A DNA stretch of 64,000 nt from Mucilaginibacter jinjuensis (GTDB taxonomy: Bacteria > Bacteroidota > Bacteroidia > Sphingobacteriales > Sphingobacteriaceae), in NCBI RefSeq assembly GCF_028596025.1, contig NZ_CP117167.1, forward strand, positions 310,001 to 374,000. Direction: 5' to 3'. Position 1 is the stretch's first letter. Every line of letters starts with the position of its first letter. Under the pieces are notes generated by a model. That model was given only the letters and a program-made list of their open reading frames with translations. It was not told the origin of the DNA and ran no database searches. The position numbers were made by a program, and so were the translations under genes. Shown here in pieces: positions 18,024-25,987 of this stretch.

Positions 18024-18054
18024 TACGTTGATTTACGGAAATGATGCTTTCTCT

Positions 18055-18140
18055 TGCCCGCGTTAGGGATAGCAGCGGATACCGGCCCCGTGGCTAATGC
18101 CTGTGCAGTATGAGCGGATAGCCCGGCCGCAGGCAACGCC
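18055..18140. ncRNA. Candidate structured element downstream of the methylase
   Basis: GCGTTAGGGATAGCAGCGG and AGCGGATAGCCCGGCC flank a variable centre, and GCGTT at 18060-18064 can pair with AACGC at 18135-18139. I recall similar 'TTAGGGAT...AGCGG' elements as common in Bacteroidota intergenic DNA, possibly related to the Flavo-1 RNA. This is from memory and unverified. Confidence 0.3.
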
Positions 18141-18170
18141 CATATTTAATGAGTGAAGGAGTGAGTTGTG

Positions 18171-18188
18171 ATCCGATAGCTATCGGAT
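18171..18188. repeat. 18-bp perfect palindrome
   Basis: ATCCGATAGCTATCGGAT is fully self-complementary with no loop. It sits between the methylase gene and the repeat cluster. Confidence 0.7.
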
Positions 18189-18282
18189 GAGTGAATAAGA
18201 GAAAGCTCCCCGAACTTAAGGCATTCTGTTAATTCTTAAATTCTGAAGATTCTGGTTCAAGACATGGCGCAGATGACCTACC

Positions 18283-18311
18283 CTTATGCTTCGACGGAGC
18301 TCAGCATGACA
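18283..18311. repeat. Family B half element
   Basis: One arm only, reading ATGCTTCGACGGAGCTCAGC then ATGACA. It matches the right arm at 35041-35110. Confidence 0.6.
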
Positions 18312-18361
18312 ACGCTCAAATTTAGATCCAAGAATCGAGAGACAAGAATCAAGATCACCAC

Positions 18362-18461
18362 CCGTCATCCTGAATTTATTTCAGGATCCCACATGCTAAG
18401 TCTGCTACTTGCCTGCTGTATACCTGGCGTGTGGGATGCTGAAACAAGTTCCGCATGACGG
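18362..18461. repeat. Family C palindrome
   Basis: Begins CCGTCATCCTGAA and ends with the matching CATGACGG; the arms contain TTTCAGGATCCCACA and TGTGGGATGCTGAAA. Copies at 24203-24314 and 37239-37338. Confidence 0.8.
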
Positions 18462-18498
18462 TTCTTTATAAATCTACAATCAACCGTTCTTACCCGCG

Positions 18499-18572
18499 TT
18501 GTCATTTCGACGAAGGAGAAATCTTGTACAGTATGATTAGCAAAGCGCATAAGATTTCTCACTATCGTTCGA
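18499..18572. repeat. Family D palindrome, left part, interrupted by IS110
   Basis: Starts TTGTCATTTCGACGAAGGAG and runs through AAGATTTCTC to CTATCGTTCGA. The expected end, AATGACAA, is found at 19745-19752 on the far side of the IS element. Confidence 0.8.
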
Positions 18573-18582
18573 TTTCTATGAT

Positions 18583-19590
18583 CTATGCAATTAATTTATG
18601 ATAATTTTTTTCGTACGGCCTGTTTTGGTTTACGCAAGCGAAAATACGCAAGATGAGTTTGTTTCTGACCGCATTAATCACACTCATCTTATTCTTCTTT
18701 TCCTCTAATACCTTACGTTCATAAAACCGTTTTAGATCTGCGTTATATTGTATAGCAACGATGGCCGATAGGTGCAATAAAGTTTTCACCTTTTTATTTG
18801 CCATGTGCGATACCCTGGCTTTTTTGACAACCTTACCGGAATCCTCTTTGAATGGAGCTACACCACAGTAACACGCAAAGCTTTTAGGGTTATTAATGTC
18901 CTTGAATTCATTGGTCGTAATAATGGTCTGAAGCGCAGTCACTTTACCGATACCCACTACCGAGGTGACAAGACTGAATAAGCGACTAAGTTCTGTATCT
19001 CCCTGGATTATTTGCTCAATGGCTTTGTCTGCCCTTTTAATATCCTCATCGATCGCTTTTAATGAATGACTACAGATCTGCAGGCTTTGCCTTGCTATCT
19101 TACCGGAGTTAAACACGGCATGCTCGTTTAGCGGGACCTTGAGTTGTTTTTTGATCGTTATTAATCGCAAACGTGTGGCCGAAAGATGGGCCAGCTGTTG
19201 TACAACTTCGCGTTTTGGAACCCATAGGCTTAGCTTATTTCGTTTATCATAAGCGTAGCCAGCGATCCGTTTTGCATCTATCTTATCGTTCTTGCCCCGA
19301 ATATTTCCTAATGAGTTCTTGATCTGGGTAGCTGCTTCCAGACAGATATGGGCTTTCTTTTTTTGTAGGCAAGCCAGCGAATGATTGTTGTAGATGCCGG
19401 TGTGCTCCATGCAAAACAAGGCCTTGTCCAGCTTGAAACCCGGAAGCTTATTCAACTCTTTGATAAAAGAGCCTATTGCCGATGGCTCATTAGCGATCTC
19501 TCTGTGAAGTAAGAATCGATCCCCTTGCTGAATTGCAAAATCCAGTTCATTTTTTGACACATCGATACCGATGAAAAACTCAAATTCCAT
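18583..19590 (-). CDS. IS110-family transposase (DEDD recombinase)
   Basis: A 335-residue enzyme that moves the element by recombination. FFIGIDVSKNELDF (about 5-18) opens the RuvC-like DEDD domain. The C-terminal Transposase_20 domain (about 200-300) has SVVGIGKVTALQTI and KSFACYCGVAPFKEDSGK, where the family keeps its Ser nucleophile. The ATG at 19590 is chosen because it puts GIDVSK at the usual distance from the start; the frame stays open to another ATG at 19626, but that stretch forms hairpins in the non-coding end. The gene looks intact, so the element may be active. Confidence 0.9.
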   Translation of the reverse strand: MEFEFFIGIDVSKNELDFAIQQGDRFLLHREIANEPSAIGSFIKELNKLPGFKLDKALFCMEHTGIYNNHSLACLQKKKAHICLEAATQIKNSLGNIRGKNDKIDAKRIAGYAYDKRNKLSLWVPKREVVQQLAHLSATRLRLITIKKQLKVPLNEHAVFNSGKIARQSLQICSHSLKAIDEDIKRADKAIEQIIQGDTELSRLFSLVTSVVGIGKVTALQTIITTNEFKDINNPKSFACYCGVAPFKEDSGKVVKKARVSHMANKKVKTLLHLSAIVAIQYNADLKRFYERKVLEEKKNKMSVINAVRNKLILRIFACVNQNRPYEKNYHKLIA

Positions 19591-19742
19591 AACTTTACAC
19601 TGTTTATGTAAGTAAACAGTTAACATGTTTTAAACACCATCAATTCCTTACTAATGAGCCTCGTGAACTCTAATTTCTATTTGATGCCTTAGTTTAAAAC
19701 AAGCGGTAAAGGAGTAAATCGAACGATAGGCCTCAATACCTG
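19591..19742 (-). ncRNA. Candidate bridge RNA region of the IS110 element
   Basis: The 5' non-coding end is strongly structured. A perfect 10-bp stem (19626-19635 with 19692-19701, TGTTTTAAAC type) is continued inward by CATCAA/TTGATG (19638-19643 with 19681-19686) and leaves a loop of about 37 bases. A second hairpin, ACTGTTTA/TAAACAGT, lies at 19599-19620, just before the transposase start. IS110 elements encode their target- and donor-recognising bridge RNA in this position. The boundaries and guide loops are not determined. Confidence 0.45.
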
Positions 19743-19744
19743 GA

Positions 19745-20004
19745 AATGACAATAATGCGCCTTTACCGCTGTTAACTTTATCCACAAAATTCGAGGTTAT
19801 TAACAAAGAAAAAGAAGCAAAAAGAAACCTTTAACAATAATAACAACCTGTTTACTGTGTTGAAGCTAATCTAAAGGAAATGACAAGCGGGATTAGTGTG
19901 GACTATTTTACTAAAAGCATAAAATTTTCTGTACTATTTTCCAGTTTGTTCCTAAAGTTCATACATTTTACACATTTTTGCAGACTTTGACAATTTAAGA
20001 GGCT
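19745..20004. other. Intergenic DNA between IS110 and aspS
   Basis: The first bases are the tail of the interrupted family D repeat. CCTTTACCGCT at 19760-19770 is an exact inverted match to 19702-19712 inside the IS. The rest is AT-rich leader for aspS. A possible -7-like ACATTTTTG lies about 30 bases before the gene but is not a clean TAnnTTTG. Confidence 0.5.
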
Positions 20005-21750
20005 ATGCTCAGAACACACACTTGCGGCGAATTAAACATCAGTAATTTAGGTGAAACTGTAACCCTATCGGGTTGGGTACAGAAATCGCGCGATTTGGGC
20101 GGTACCACGTTTGTGGATATCCGCGATCGTTATGGTTTAACGCAATTGGTTTTTAATACCGATACAGATGCTGCACTGCGAGATCAGGGTCGCGGGCTTG
20201 GTCGCGAATATGTGATCACCGTTACCGGTAAGGTGCTGGAGCGTTCTAACAAAAACACCAAGATCCCTACCGGCGAAATTGAAATTGCTGTTGAGGGTAT
20301 CGAAATATTGAACGAGGCTAAAATCCCTCCGTTCCTGATTGAGGATGATACCGATGGTGGCGAGGAGCTGCGTGCTAAATACCGTTACCTGGATTTACGC
20401 CGTACGCCTATTCGTAACAACCTTATTTTACGCCATAAAATGGCTCAGGAAGTTCGCCGTTATTTAAGCGACCTGGACTTTATTGAGGTGGAAACCCCGG
20501 TACTGATTAAATCGACCCCGGAAGGTGCGCGCGACTTTGTGGTGCCAAGCCGGATGAACCCGGGCGAGTTTTATGCCCTGCCGCAATCACCGCAAACATT
20601 TAAGCAATTACTGATGGTAAGCGGTTTCGACCGTTACTTCCAGATTGTGAAATGTTTCCGTGATGAGGATTTACGTGCAGACCGCCAGCCTGAGTTTACA
20701 CAGATCGATTGTGAGCTATCTTTCGTTACCCAGGAAGATATCCTGAATATATTTGAAGGCCTTACCCGCCACCTGTTTAACAAGGTAAAAGGTATTGAGC
20801 TGAACGAGTTTCCGCGTATGTTCTACGCTGATGCCATGCGTTTATATGGATCTGACAAACCAGACCGCCGCTTCGGGATGGAGTTTGTGGAGATGAACGA
20901 CCTGGTAAAAGGTAAAGATTTCAGCGTGTTTGATAATGCCGAACTGGTGGTTGGTATCAACGCCAAGAGTGCCGCAGGTTACACCCGTAAACAACTGGAT
21001 GAGCTTACCGAGTGGTTAAAACGTCCGCAAATTGGCGCTACCGGTTTAATTTACATGCGTTATAATACTGATGGTACGCTAAAGTCATCAGTAGATAAAT
21101 TCTTTAACGAAGACGACCTGACCAACTGGGCAGCAGCTTTCGGTGCAGAGCAGGGCGACTTAATTTTGATCCTAGCCGGTAATACCGATAAAGTACGCAA
21201 ACAAATGAACGAGCTGCGCCTGGAAATGGGTACCCGTTTAGGCCTGCGCGATAAAAATACTTATGCACCGCTTTGGGTTGTCGATTTCCCACTGTTGGAG
21301 TTTGATGAAGAAAGCGGCCGTTACCACGCCATGCACCACCCGTTCACTTCGCCTAAGCCGGAGGATATTGCTTTGTTGGATACCAACCCTGGCGATGTAC
21401 GTGCCAATGCTTATGATTTGGTAATTAATGGTACGGAGATTGGCGGTGGTTCCATCCGGATCCATAATAAAGATCTGCAGGGCTTAATGTTCAAACATCT
21501 GGGCTTTAGCAAAGAAGAAGCGCAGAAACAATTCGGCTTCCTGATGGATGCTTTCGAATATGGCGCACCTCCGCATGGTGGTATTGCCTTTGGTTTCGAC
21601 AGGCTGGCTTCTATCTTCGCCGGGCTGGATTCGATCCGAGATGTGATTGCCTTCCCGAAAAACAACTCAGGCCGGGATGTGATGATCGATTCGCCATCAA
21701 CCATTGCCGATGCGCAGATGACAGAATTGAAGATTAAGACAACTGTTTAA
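20005..21750 (+). CDS. aspS: Aspartate--tRNA ligase
   Basis: A 581-residue class IIb aminoacyl-tRNA synthetase that charges tRNA-Asp. The N-terminal OB-fold anticodon domain (about 1-105) has [21 protein letters not shown]. Motif 2 is [18 protein letters not shown] and motif 3 is GFDRL near 535-540. The bacterial GAD insertion lies at about 290-400. Length is normal for a bacterial AspRS. Whether it charges only tRNA-Asp or also tRNA-Asn cannot be told from this window. It is monocistronic, with a terminator after a short octamer element. Confidence 0.97.
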   Translation: MLRTHTCGELNISNLGETVTLSGWVQKSRDLGGTTFVDIRDRYGLTQLVFNTDTDAALRDQGRGLGREYVITVTGKVLERSNKNTKIPTGEIEIAVEGIEILNEAKIPPFLIEDDTDGGEELRAKYRYLDLRRTPIRNNLILRHKMAQEVRRYLSDLDFIEVETPVLIKSTPEGARDFVVPSRMNPGEFYALPQSPQTFKQLLMVSGFDRYFQIVKCFRDEDLRADRQPEFTQIDCELSFVTQEDILNIFEGLTRHLFNKVKGIELNEFPRMFYADAMRLYGSDKPDRRFGMEFVEMNDLVKGKDFSVFDNAELVVGINAKSAAGYTRKQLDELTEWLKRPQIGATGLIYMRYNTDGTLKSSVDKFFNEDDLTNWAAAFGAEQGDLILILAGNTDKVRKQMNELRLEMGTRLGLRDKNTYAPLWVVDFPLLEFDEESGRYHAMHHPFTSPKPEDIALLDTNPGDVRANAYDLVINGTEIGGGSIRIHNKDLQGLMFKHLGFSKEEAQKQFGFLMDAFEYGAPPHGGIAFGFDRLASIFAGLDSIRDVIAFPKNNSGRDVMIDSPSTIADAQMTELKIKTTV

Positions 21751-21784
21751 ATGTGCAAATGTGTAGATATGCAAATGTGCAGAT
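21749..21784 (+). repeat. 36-bp octamer element fused to the aspS stop codon
   Basis: Four octamers, AAATGTGC, AAATGTGT, AGATATGC and AAATGTGC, then AGAT. The first begins with the AA of the TAA stop. It has the same 4 x 8 + 4 layout as the AATTTGTC-type elements but different sequence. Confidence 0.65.
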
Positions 21785-21810
21785 GATTGTCTTGAGATAA
21801 TTAATATACG

Positions 21811-21834
21811 AAAGAGGCTTCGGGCTCTTTTTTT
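21811..21834 (+). terminator. Terminator after aspS
   Basis: AAAGAG and CTCTTT form a short stem over GCTTCGGG, followed by a T run. Confidence 0.6.
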
Positions 21835-21968
21835 GTTAAAAAGCGTTAAATACGTTTGTTTAACAGTATTAAAATGCATTTTTAACATTTGGTGTTACAA
21901 TAAATGCTTTGCAAACGTAGTTACAGGTGTATAAGGATTTTGTACCCCCAATACATTAAAATAACAAT

Positions 21969-22457
21969 ATGAAAAAATACCTACTCTTACTATTTGTAGC
22001 CGTTATCGGCATTAGTTCTTGCAAAAAAAGCAGCGACGATTCTGCGGCAGCCAATGCTGCAACTGCAGCAGCACAGGCTGTAACAGATGATAATGCGATC
22101 AAAAATTACCTCACGGTAAATAATATCACTGCAACTAAAGATGCATCGGGCTTGTACTATCAGATAGTTACACCAGGTGCAGGTGCATATCCTACTGCTT
22201 CATCAATTGTTACGGTTAATTATACAGGCGCGTTGTTAGACGGAACTGTATTTGACACCGGCTTAAGTTTCCAGACTGCTATTTCTGCAAACGCTAATAT
22301 TATACAAGGATGGAAAACAGGTATCCCATTTATTAACAAAGGCGGCAGGATTAAATTATTTATTCCATCGGCAATGGGTTATGGAGCTACGGCTCAAACT
22401 AAAATCCCGGCCAATTCGGTACTAATCTTTACTATCGATCTAATCGGGCTGAATTAA
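21969..22457 (+). CDS. FKBP-type peptidyl-prolyl isomerase lipoprotein
   Basis: A 162-residue lipoprotein that should catalyse prolyl cis-trans isomerisation during protein folding outside the cytoplasm. The signal ends in a lipobox, GISSC, with the acylated Cys at about residue 17. An Ala-rich linker follows. The FKBP domain fills the rest: VTVNYTGALLDGTVFDTG, VIQGWKTGI-like IIQGWKTGIPFINKGGRIKL and the closing IPANSVLIFTIDLIGL. All are standard FKBP core motifs. An octamer repeat array follows the stop directly. Confidence 0.93.
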   Translation: MKKYLLLLFVAVIGISSCKKSSDDSAAANAATAAAQAVTDDNAIKNYLTVNNITATKDASGLYYQIVTPGAGAYPTASSIVTVNYTGALLDGTVFDTGLSFQTAISANANIIQGWKTGIPFINKGGRIKLFIPSAMGYGATAQTKIPANSVLIFTIDLIGLN

Positions 22458-22458
22458 T

Positions 22459-22697
22459 AATTTGACAATTCGGCAATTTGTTAATTTGTCAATGCAATTC
22501 TAATTTGTTGATTTGCCAATTAGCTGATTTGTTAATACAGTTCCAATTTGTTGATTTGTCAATTAGCTAATTTGTCAATGCCGTTCTAATTGTCGATTTG
22601 TTAGTTAGGTAATGCTCATTGCCAAATCGACAAATTAGCAAATTGACAAATTGAACAAATTCATTGCCAAATCGACAAATTAACTAATTGCCAAATT
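22459..22697. repeat. Cluster of six 36-bp octamer elements, four direct and two inverted
   Basis: Direct copies at 22459-22494, 22502-22537, 22545-22580 and 22588-22614 (last one shortened), separated by 7-base spacers such as CAATTCT, CAGTTCC and CCGTTCT. Inverted copies at 22617-22652 and 22662-22697. Each is four octamers of AATTTGTC/AATTAGCT type closed by AATG (AATA in one). The cluster fills the interval between the FKBP and amidohydrolase genes and is a large palindrome overall. Confidence 0.8.
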
Positions 22698-22740
22698 CTC
22701 TTTCTTTTCATTATCTTTCAGTCTAAACTAACTGAACTGC

Positions 22741-24048
22741 ATGATGAAAAAACTTTACCCATTAATCTTCTCCTTATTTTCTGTTAGCGCCTTTGCGCAA
22801 ACACCTGCCACGCACGCGCTGGTCAGCAAAAAAGCCGATGCTCTGGAACAAAAAGTAATTGCCTGGCGCCGCGATTTTCACGAACACCCAGAGTTGGGTA
22901 ACCATGAAGTACGTACTGCTGATATCGTAGCCAAACACTTAAAATCTTTAGGCATTGAGGTACAAACCGGCGTAGCCCATACCGGTGTTGTCGGCGTATT
23001 AAAAGGCGGAAAGCCCGGACCGGTAGTGGCCCTGCGTGCCGATATGGATGGCCTGCCGGTTACCGAGCGCGTAAACATTCCCTTTGCATCAAAAGTAAAA
23101 ACCATGTACAATGGCAACGAGGTTGGCGTAATGGCTGCCTGCGGTCACGATTCGCATGTGGCCATACTGATGGGCGTTGCCGAGATCTTAGCTTCCATGA
23201 AAAATGATTTGCACGGTACGGTGAAATTTATTTTCCAACCTGCTGAAGAAGGCCCACCGACTGGCGAAGAAGGCGGTGCCGAACTGATGGTTAAAGAAGG
23301 CGTGCTTGAAAACCCAAAGGTGGATGTGATCTTCGGTCTGCATATTAACTCACAGACAGAGGTTGGCAAAATAGGCTATCGCCCGGGTGGTACTATGGCA
23401 GCCGTAAACGATATGCAAATTGTGGTAAAAGGCCGCTCGGCACACGGTGCATACCCCTGGAGCAGTATTGACCCGATTGTAGTTTCGGCCGAAATTATCA
23501 ATAACCTCCAAACTATTGTAAGCCGCAACCTGGATGTTACCCAAAACGGCGGTGTAGTAACTATCGGGGCTATTAATGGCGGTAACCGATCGAACATTAT
23601 CCCCGAAAAGGTAGAAATGCTGGGAACCATACGAGCCCTGAGCGGTGCCGACGAGAAAATGCTGATAGAACGTGTAAAACAAATTGCCACCAAAACCGCA
23701 GAAGCCAATGGTGCTACAGCCGAAGTTAAGATCCCATACAGTAATCATTACCCGGTTACCTACAATGATCCTGCATTGACTGCCAAAATGCTGCCTACAT
23801 TGCAAGCTACAGCCGGTACTGAGAATGTTCTATTACGCCCAGCTGTAACCGGAGCAGAAGACTTCAGCTTTTATGAGCAAAAAGTACCCGGCCTGTTCTT
23901 CTTTCTGGGAGGCATGCCCAAAGGCGGCGATCCGCAGAAAGCGCCATCGCACCATACGCCTGATTTTTATATCGATGAAAGCGGATTTACCCTCGGCGTA
24001 AAAGCCATGTGTAATTTAACGCTGGATTATATGAATGGGAAGAAATAA
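22741..24048 (+). CDS. M20 family amidohydrolase (N-acyl amino acid hydrolase type)
   Basis: An exported 435-residue metallopeptidase-like amidohydrolase; a signal peptide ends near SAFAQ. RRDFHEHPELG, VALRADMDGLPV, ACGHDSHVAILMG and QPAEEGPPTGEEGG give the metal ligands (Cys/His, Glu) of the HipO/AmhX branch, and TGAEDFSFYEQKVPGLFFFLGG the C-terminal His/Glu region. The dimerisation domain lies at about 215-330. Substrates in this family include N-acyl amino acids, hippurate and peptidoglycan-derived amides; the periplasmic location favours scavenging. Confidence 0.9.
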   Translation: MMKKLYPLIFSLFSVSAFAQTPATHALVSKKADALEQKVIAWRRDFHEHPELGNHEVRTADIVAKHLKSLGIEVQTGVAHTGVVGVLKGGKPGPVVALRADMDGLPVTERVNIPFASKVKTMYNGNEVGVMAACGHDSHVAILMGVAEILASMKNDLHGTVKFIFQPAEEGPPTGEEGGAELMVKEGVLENPKVDVIFGLHINSQTEVGKIGYRPGGTMAAVNDMQIVVKGRSAHGAYPWSSIDPIVVSAEIINNLQTIVSRNLDVTQNGGVVTIGAINGGNRSNIIPEKVEMLGTIRALSGADEKMLIERVKQIATKTAEANGATAEVKIPYSNHYPVTYNDPALTAKMLPTLQATAGTENVLLRPAVTGAEDFSFYEQKVPGLFFFLGGMPKGGDPQKAPSHHTPDFYIDESGFTLGVKAMCNLTLDYMNGKK

Positions 24049-24082
24049 TTTGGCAATTTGTCGATTTGATAATTTGTCAATG
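24047..24082 (+). repeat. 36-bp octamer element fused to the amidohydrolase stop codon
   Basis: AATTTGGC, AATTTGTC, GATTTGAT, AATTTGTC, then AATG. It begins with the AA of the TAA stop. Confidence 0.8.
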
Positions 24083-24094
24083 ATAAAATAAACA

Positions 24095-24156
24095 CGTCAT
24101 CGCGAGGTACAGCCCGTCCCAAAGTGAATTCGGGACGGGCTATACTTCGCAATGCG
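24095..24156. repeat. Family A-like element with a replaced centre
   Basis: Starts CGTCATCGCGAGGTAC and ends TACTTCGCAATGCG. The centre is a strong AGCCCGTCCC/GGGACGGGCT hairpin (24111-24141) not seen in other copies. Confidence 0.65.
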
Positions 24157-24202
24157 TTTAAATAGAAATGCCTAATTCGCTTTTCATTTAACATTTAGCC
24201 TG

Positions 24203-24314
24203 CCGTCATCCTGAACTTGTTTCAGGAACCCACGGGACAGGTATATAGTTGTCACATTCGCTATGCAAATTTTACACCTGGCGTGTGGGGTGCTGAAACA
24301 AGTTCAGCATGACG
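24203..24314. repeat. Family C palindrome
   Basis: Starts CCGTCATCCTGAACTTG and ends CAAGTTCAGCATGACG. The arms carry TTTCAGGAACCCAC and GTGGGGTGCTGAAA. With the octamer elements on both sides it accounts for most of the gene-free stretch 24049-24373. Confidence 0.8.
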
Positions 24315-24333
24315 TTGGGTTTGCATAAAAGGG

Positions 24334-24369
24334 CATTAACAAATCAACAAATTACCTCATTAGCAAATT
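24334..24369 (-). repeat. 36-bp octamer element after a minus-strand stop codon
   Basis: Reading the minus strand: AATTTGCT, AATGAGGT, AATTTGTT, GATTTGTT, then AATG. It starts 4 bases after the stop of the serine hydrolase gene and points the same way relative to that gene as the plus-strand copies do to theirs. Confidence 0.75.
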
Positions 24370-24373
24370 AAAA

Positions 24374-25915
24374 TCACTGCTTCTTAAACTCGTAAGGCGT
24401 TCGCTCAATAAAATCGGCGACTTTAACTTGCAGGCTAATTACCCGGTTTCGGTCTACGGTGAAAGGGAAAACGGCCTTGCCAAATTCTGGATCAGAGAAG
24501 GTGGCGAAGAAACGGTTACCGCCCAGCGGTTGCAGTTTGGCATACATGCGTTGGTGGTGCTCAAAGCGCACCTCCAGTTCATTGTTGTCGCCTTTGGTTA
24601 TGGTGAGGTTACCATAAAGCTCGTTGGTGTATTTGCCGGTATAATCGTTAAGCGATAATGCCGGTTTCAGGTTAAGAGCTACTGTATCGCGCAGTTTCTG
24701 ATTGGTTTGCAAATCGGCCTGGTAACGCAATTTAAAGCCTTCGAGGTACTTATCGCTGTAATTTTGGAAAGGGCGTTTAAAATAGGCATCCAGTATTTCC
24801 CAGCGCAGGGCATCGTACAGGCTGTTCTGATCGCTGTTGGTGAGGATGATGATACCCAGATGTTCTGACGGTACCAGCGTAACCGATGATACATAACCAT
24901 TAACACCGCCATCGTGCATTACCAAACGTTTACCTGCATAATCCTGCAAAAACCAGCCGAGGCCGTAAAGTTCAAAATAACTTTCGCCGGTTGGGCGTAT
25001 GCCACTGGCTACAATATCCTGTGGCTGTCGGGTGGCTTCAATTGCTGCTGCCGAGAGCACTTGCCTTTGCCCCACCTTGCCCTGATCGAGCAAAGAGAAA
25101 ACCCATTTGCTCATATCCTGCGCCGAAGAACTGATAGACCCGGCAGGGGCCAGGTTATCCAGCTGCGGAAATGGTATGGCCACCAATCGGCCATCAACTA
25201 AAGTATGTGCCGATGCTTTATTAATTGATTTCGGAAAATCGGCACTCAGTAACAGCGAATTACTCATCCCCAGCGGGGCGAAGATCATTTCTTTGATATA
25301 CTGCTCCCAGGTTTTGCCGGTAACGCGGGGGATAATTTCGCCAGCAGTTAAAAAGGCTGCATTAGTATAACCCCATTTGGTACGGAAAGCATAAGGCGCT
25401 TTTACAAGGCTTAGCTTCTCCATTACTTCATTGCGGGTAAGGTTGCTGGTCCAATAGGTAAAATCGCCTTCAAAGGTACTTATACCTAAGCGGTGGCAAA
25501 GTAAATCGCGGATGGTGGCCTGCTCTGAGGCCAGTTTGTTCTCCAATTTAAATTCGGGGATGTATTTGGTTACCTTATCATCCAAAGATAGCTTATGCTG
25601 TTCCTGCAAAGTAGCCAGGGCGGTAGCTGTAAAAGCTTTGGTATTACTGCCAATCATGAAGAGGGTGTTCTGGTCAACCTTGGTGGGTACGCCAAGCTCT
25701 TTAATGCCATAACCCTTCATTAAAACAATGCGGTTATCTTTTACAATACACACAGCAGCCCCGGGTATGCGCCAGTTGGTTAGCGCCCGGTTAATATAAT
25801 TATCTATACTATCGGGAATAAATTTACTACGGTTTATATTTTGTGCCTGGGTGGTTAGTCCGGCACAGATCAACATCAGTAAAAAGCCCGAAAAAACATT
25901 GGAGCGCTTTTTCAT
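24374..25915 (-). CDS. Beta-lactamase-related serine hydrolase with DUF3471-like tail
   Basis: An exported 513-residue serine hydrolase of the class C beta-lactamase/AmpC-like fold; a signal peptide ends near TTQAQ. The catalytic SxxK appears as SNTK (about residue 93-96) within MIGSNTKAFTATAL and YxN as YTN within RTKWGYTNAAFLTAGEI. MHDGGVNGYVSSV stands at the usual HxG position. The C-terminal 100 residues resemble the DUF3471 beta domain (LSLNDYTGKYTNELYGNLTI). A paralogue with the same layout lies at 28742-30241, with a peptidase gene between them. Family members include D-aminopeptidases and esterases; true beta-lactamase activity is unlikely to be the role. Confidence 0.88.
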   Translation of the reverse strand: MKKRSNVFSGFLLMLICAGLTTQAQNINRSKFIPDSIDNYINRALTNWRIPGAAVCIVKDNRIVLMKGYGIKELGVPTKVDQNTLFMIGSNTKAFTATALATLQEQHKLSLDDKVTKYIPEFKLENKLASEQATIRDLLCHRLGISTFEGDFTYWTSNLTRNEVMEKLSLVKAPYAFRTKWGYTNAAFLTAGEIIPRVTGKTWEQYIKEMIFAPLGMSNSLLLSADFPKSINKASAHTLVDGRLVAIPFPQLDNLAPAGSISSSAQDMSKWVFSLLDQGKVGQRQVLSAAAIEATRQPQDIVASGIRPTGESYFELYGLGWFLQDYAGKRLVMHDGGVNGYVSSVTLVPSEHLGIIILTNSDQNSLYDALRWEILDAYFKRPFQNYSDKYLEGFKLRYQADLQTNQKLRDTVALNLKPALSLNDYTGKYTNELYGNLTITKGDNNELEVRFEHHQRMYAKLQPLGGNRFFATFSDPEFGKAVFPFTVDRNRVISLQVKVADFIERTPYEFKKQ

Positions 25916-25987
25916 AGGTCGATAAATTTAGATATTTACAAACTACTTTGGTAATTTAATAACACAACTTATACACTTTTGATTCTG

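Larger units (their letters stand above)
18571..19744 (-). mobile_element. IS110-family insertion element, about 1.17 kb
   Basis: The boundaries follow from the split family D repeat. GA (TC on the minus strand) at 18571-18572 and at 19743-19744 is the shared dinucleotide; removing one copy plus 18573-19742 restores CGTTCGAAATGACAA. No longer target duplication is present, as expected for IS110. A 14-bp inverted match (CTATCGTTCGATTT at 18563-18576 and its complement at 19716-19729) lies near both ends, partly in host DNA at the left. The transposase reads on the minus strand with about 150 bases of non-coding DNA before it and about 10 after it. Confidence 0.85.

Noticed and set aside
19591..19626. 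ATG at 19626 as transposase start
   Set aside because: The extra 12 residues overlap an 8-bp hairpin and put GIDVSK too far from the N-terminus for the family.
22459..22697. CRISPR array
   Set aside because: Units are 36 bases with 7-base spacers and inverted copies; there are no unique 30-base spacers and no cas genes.
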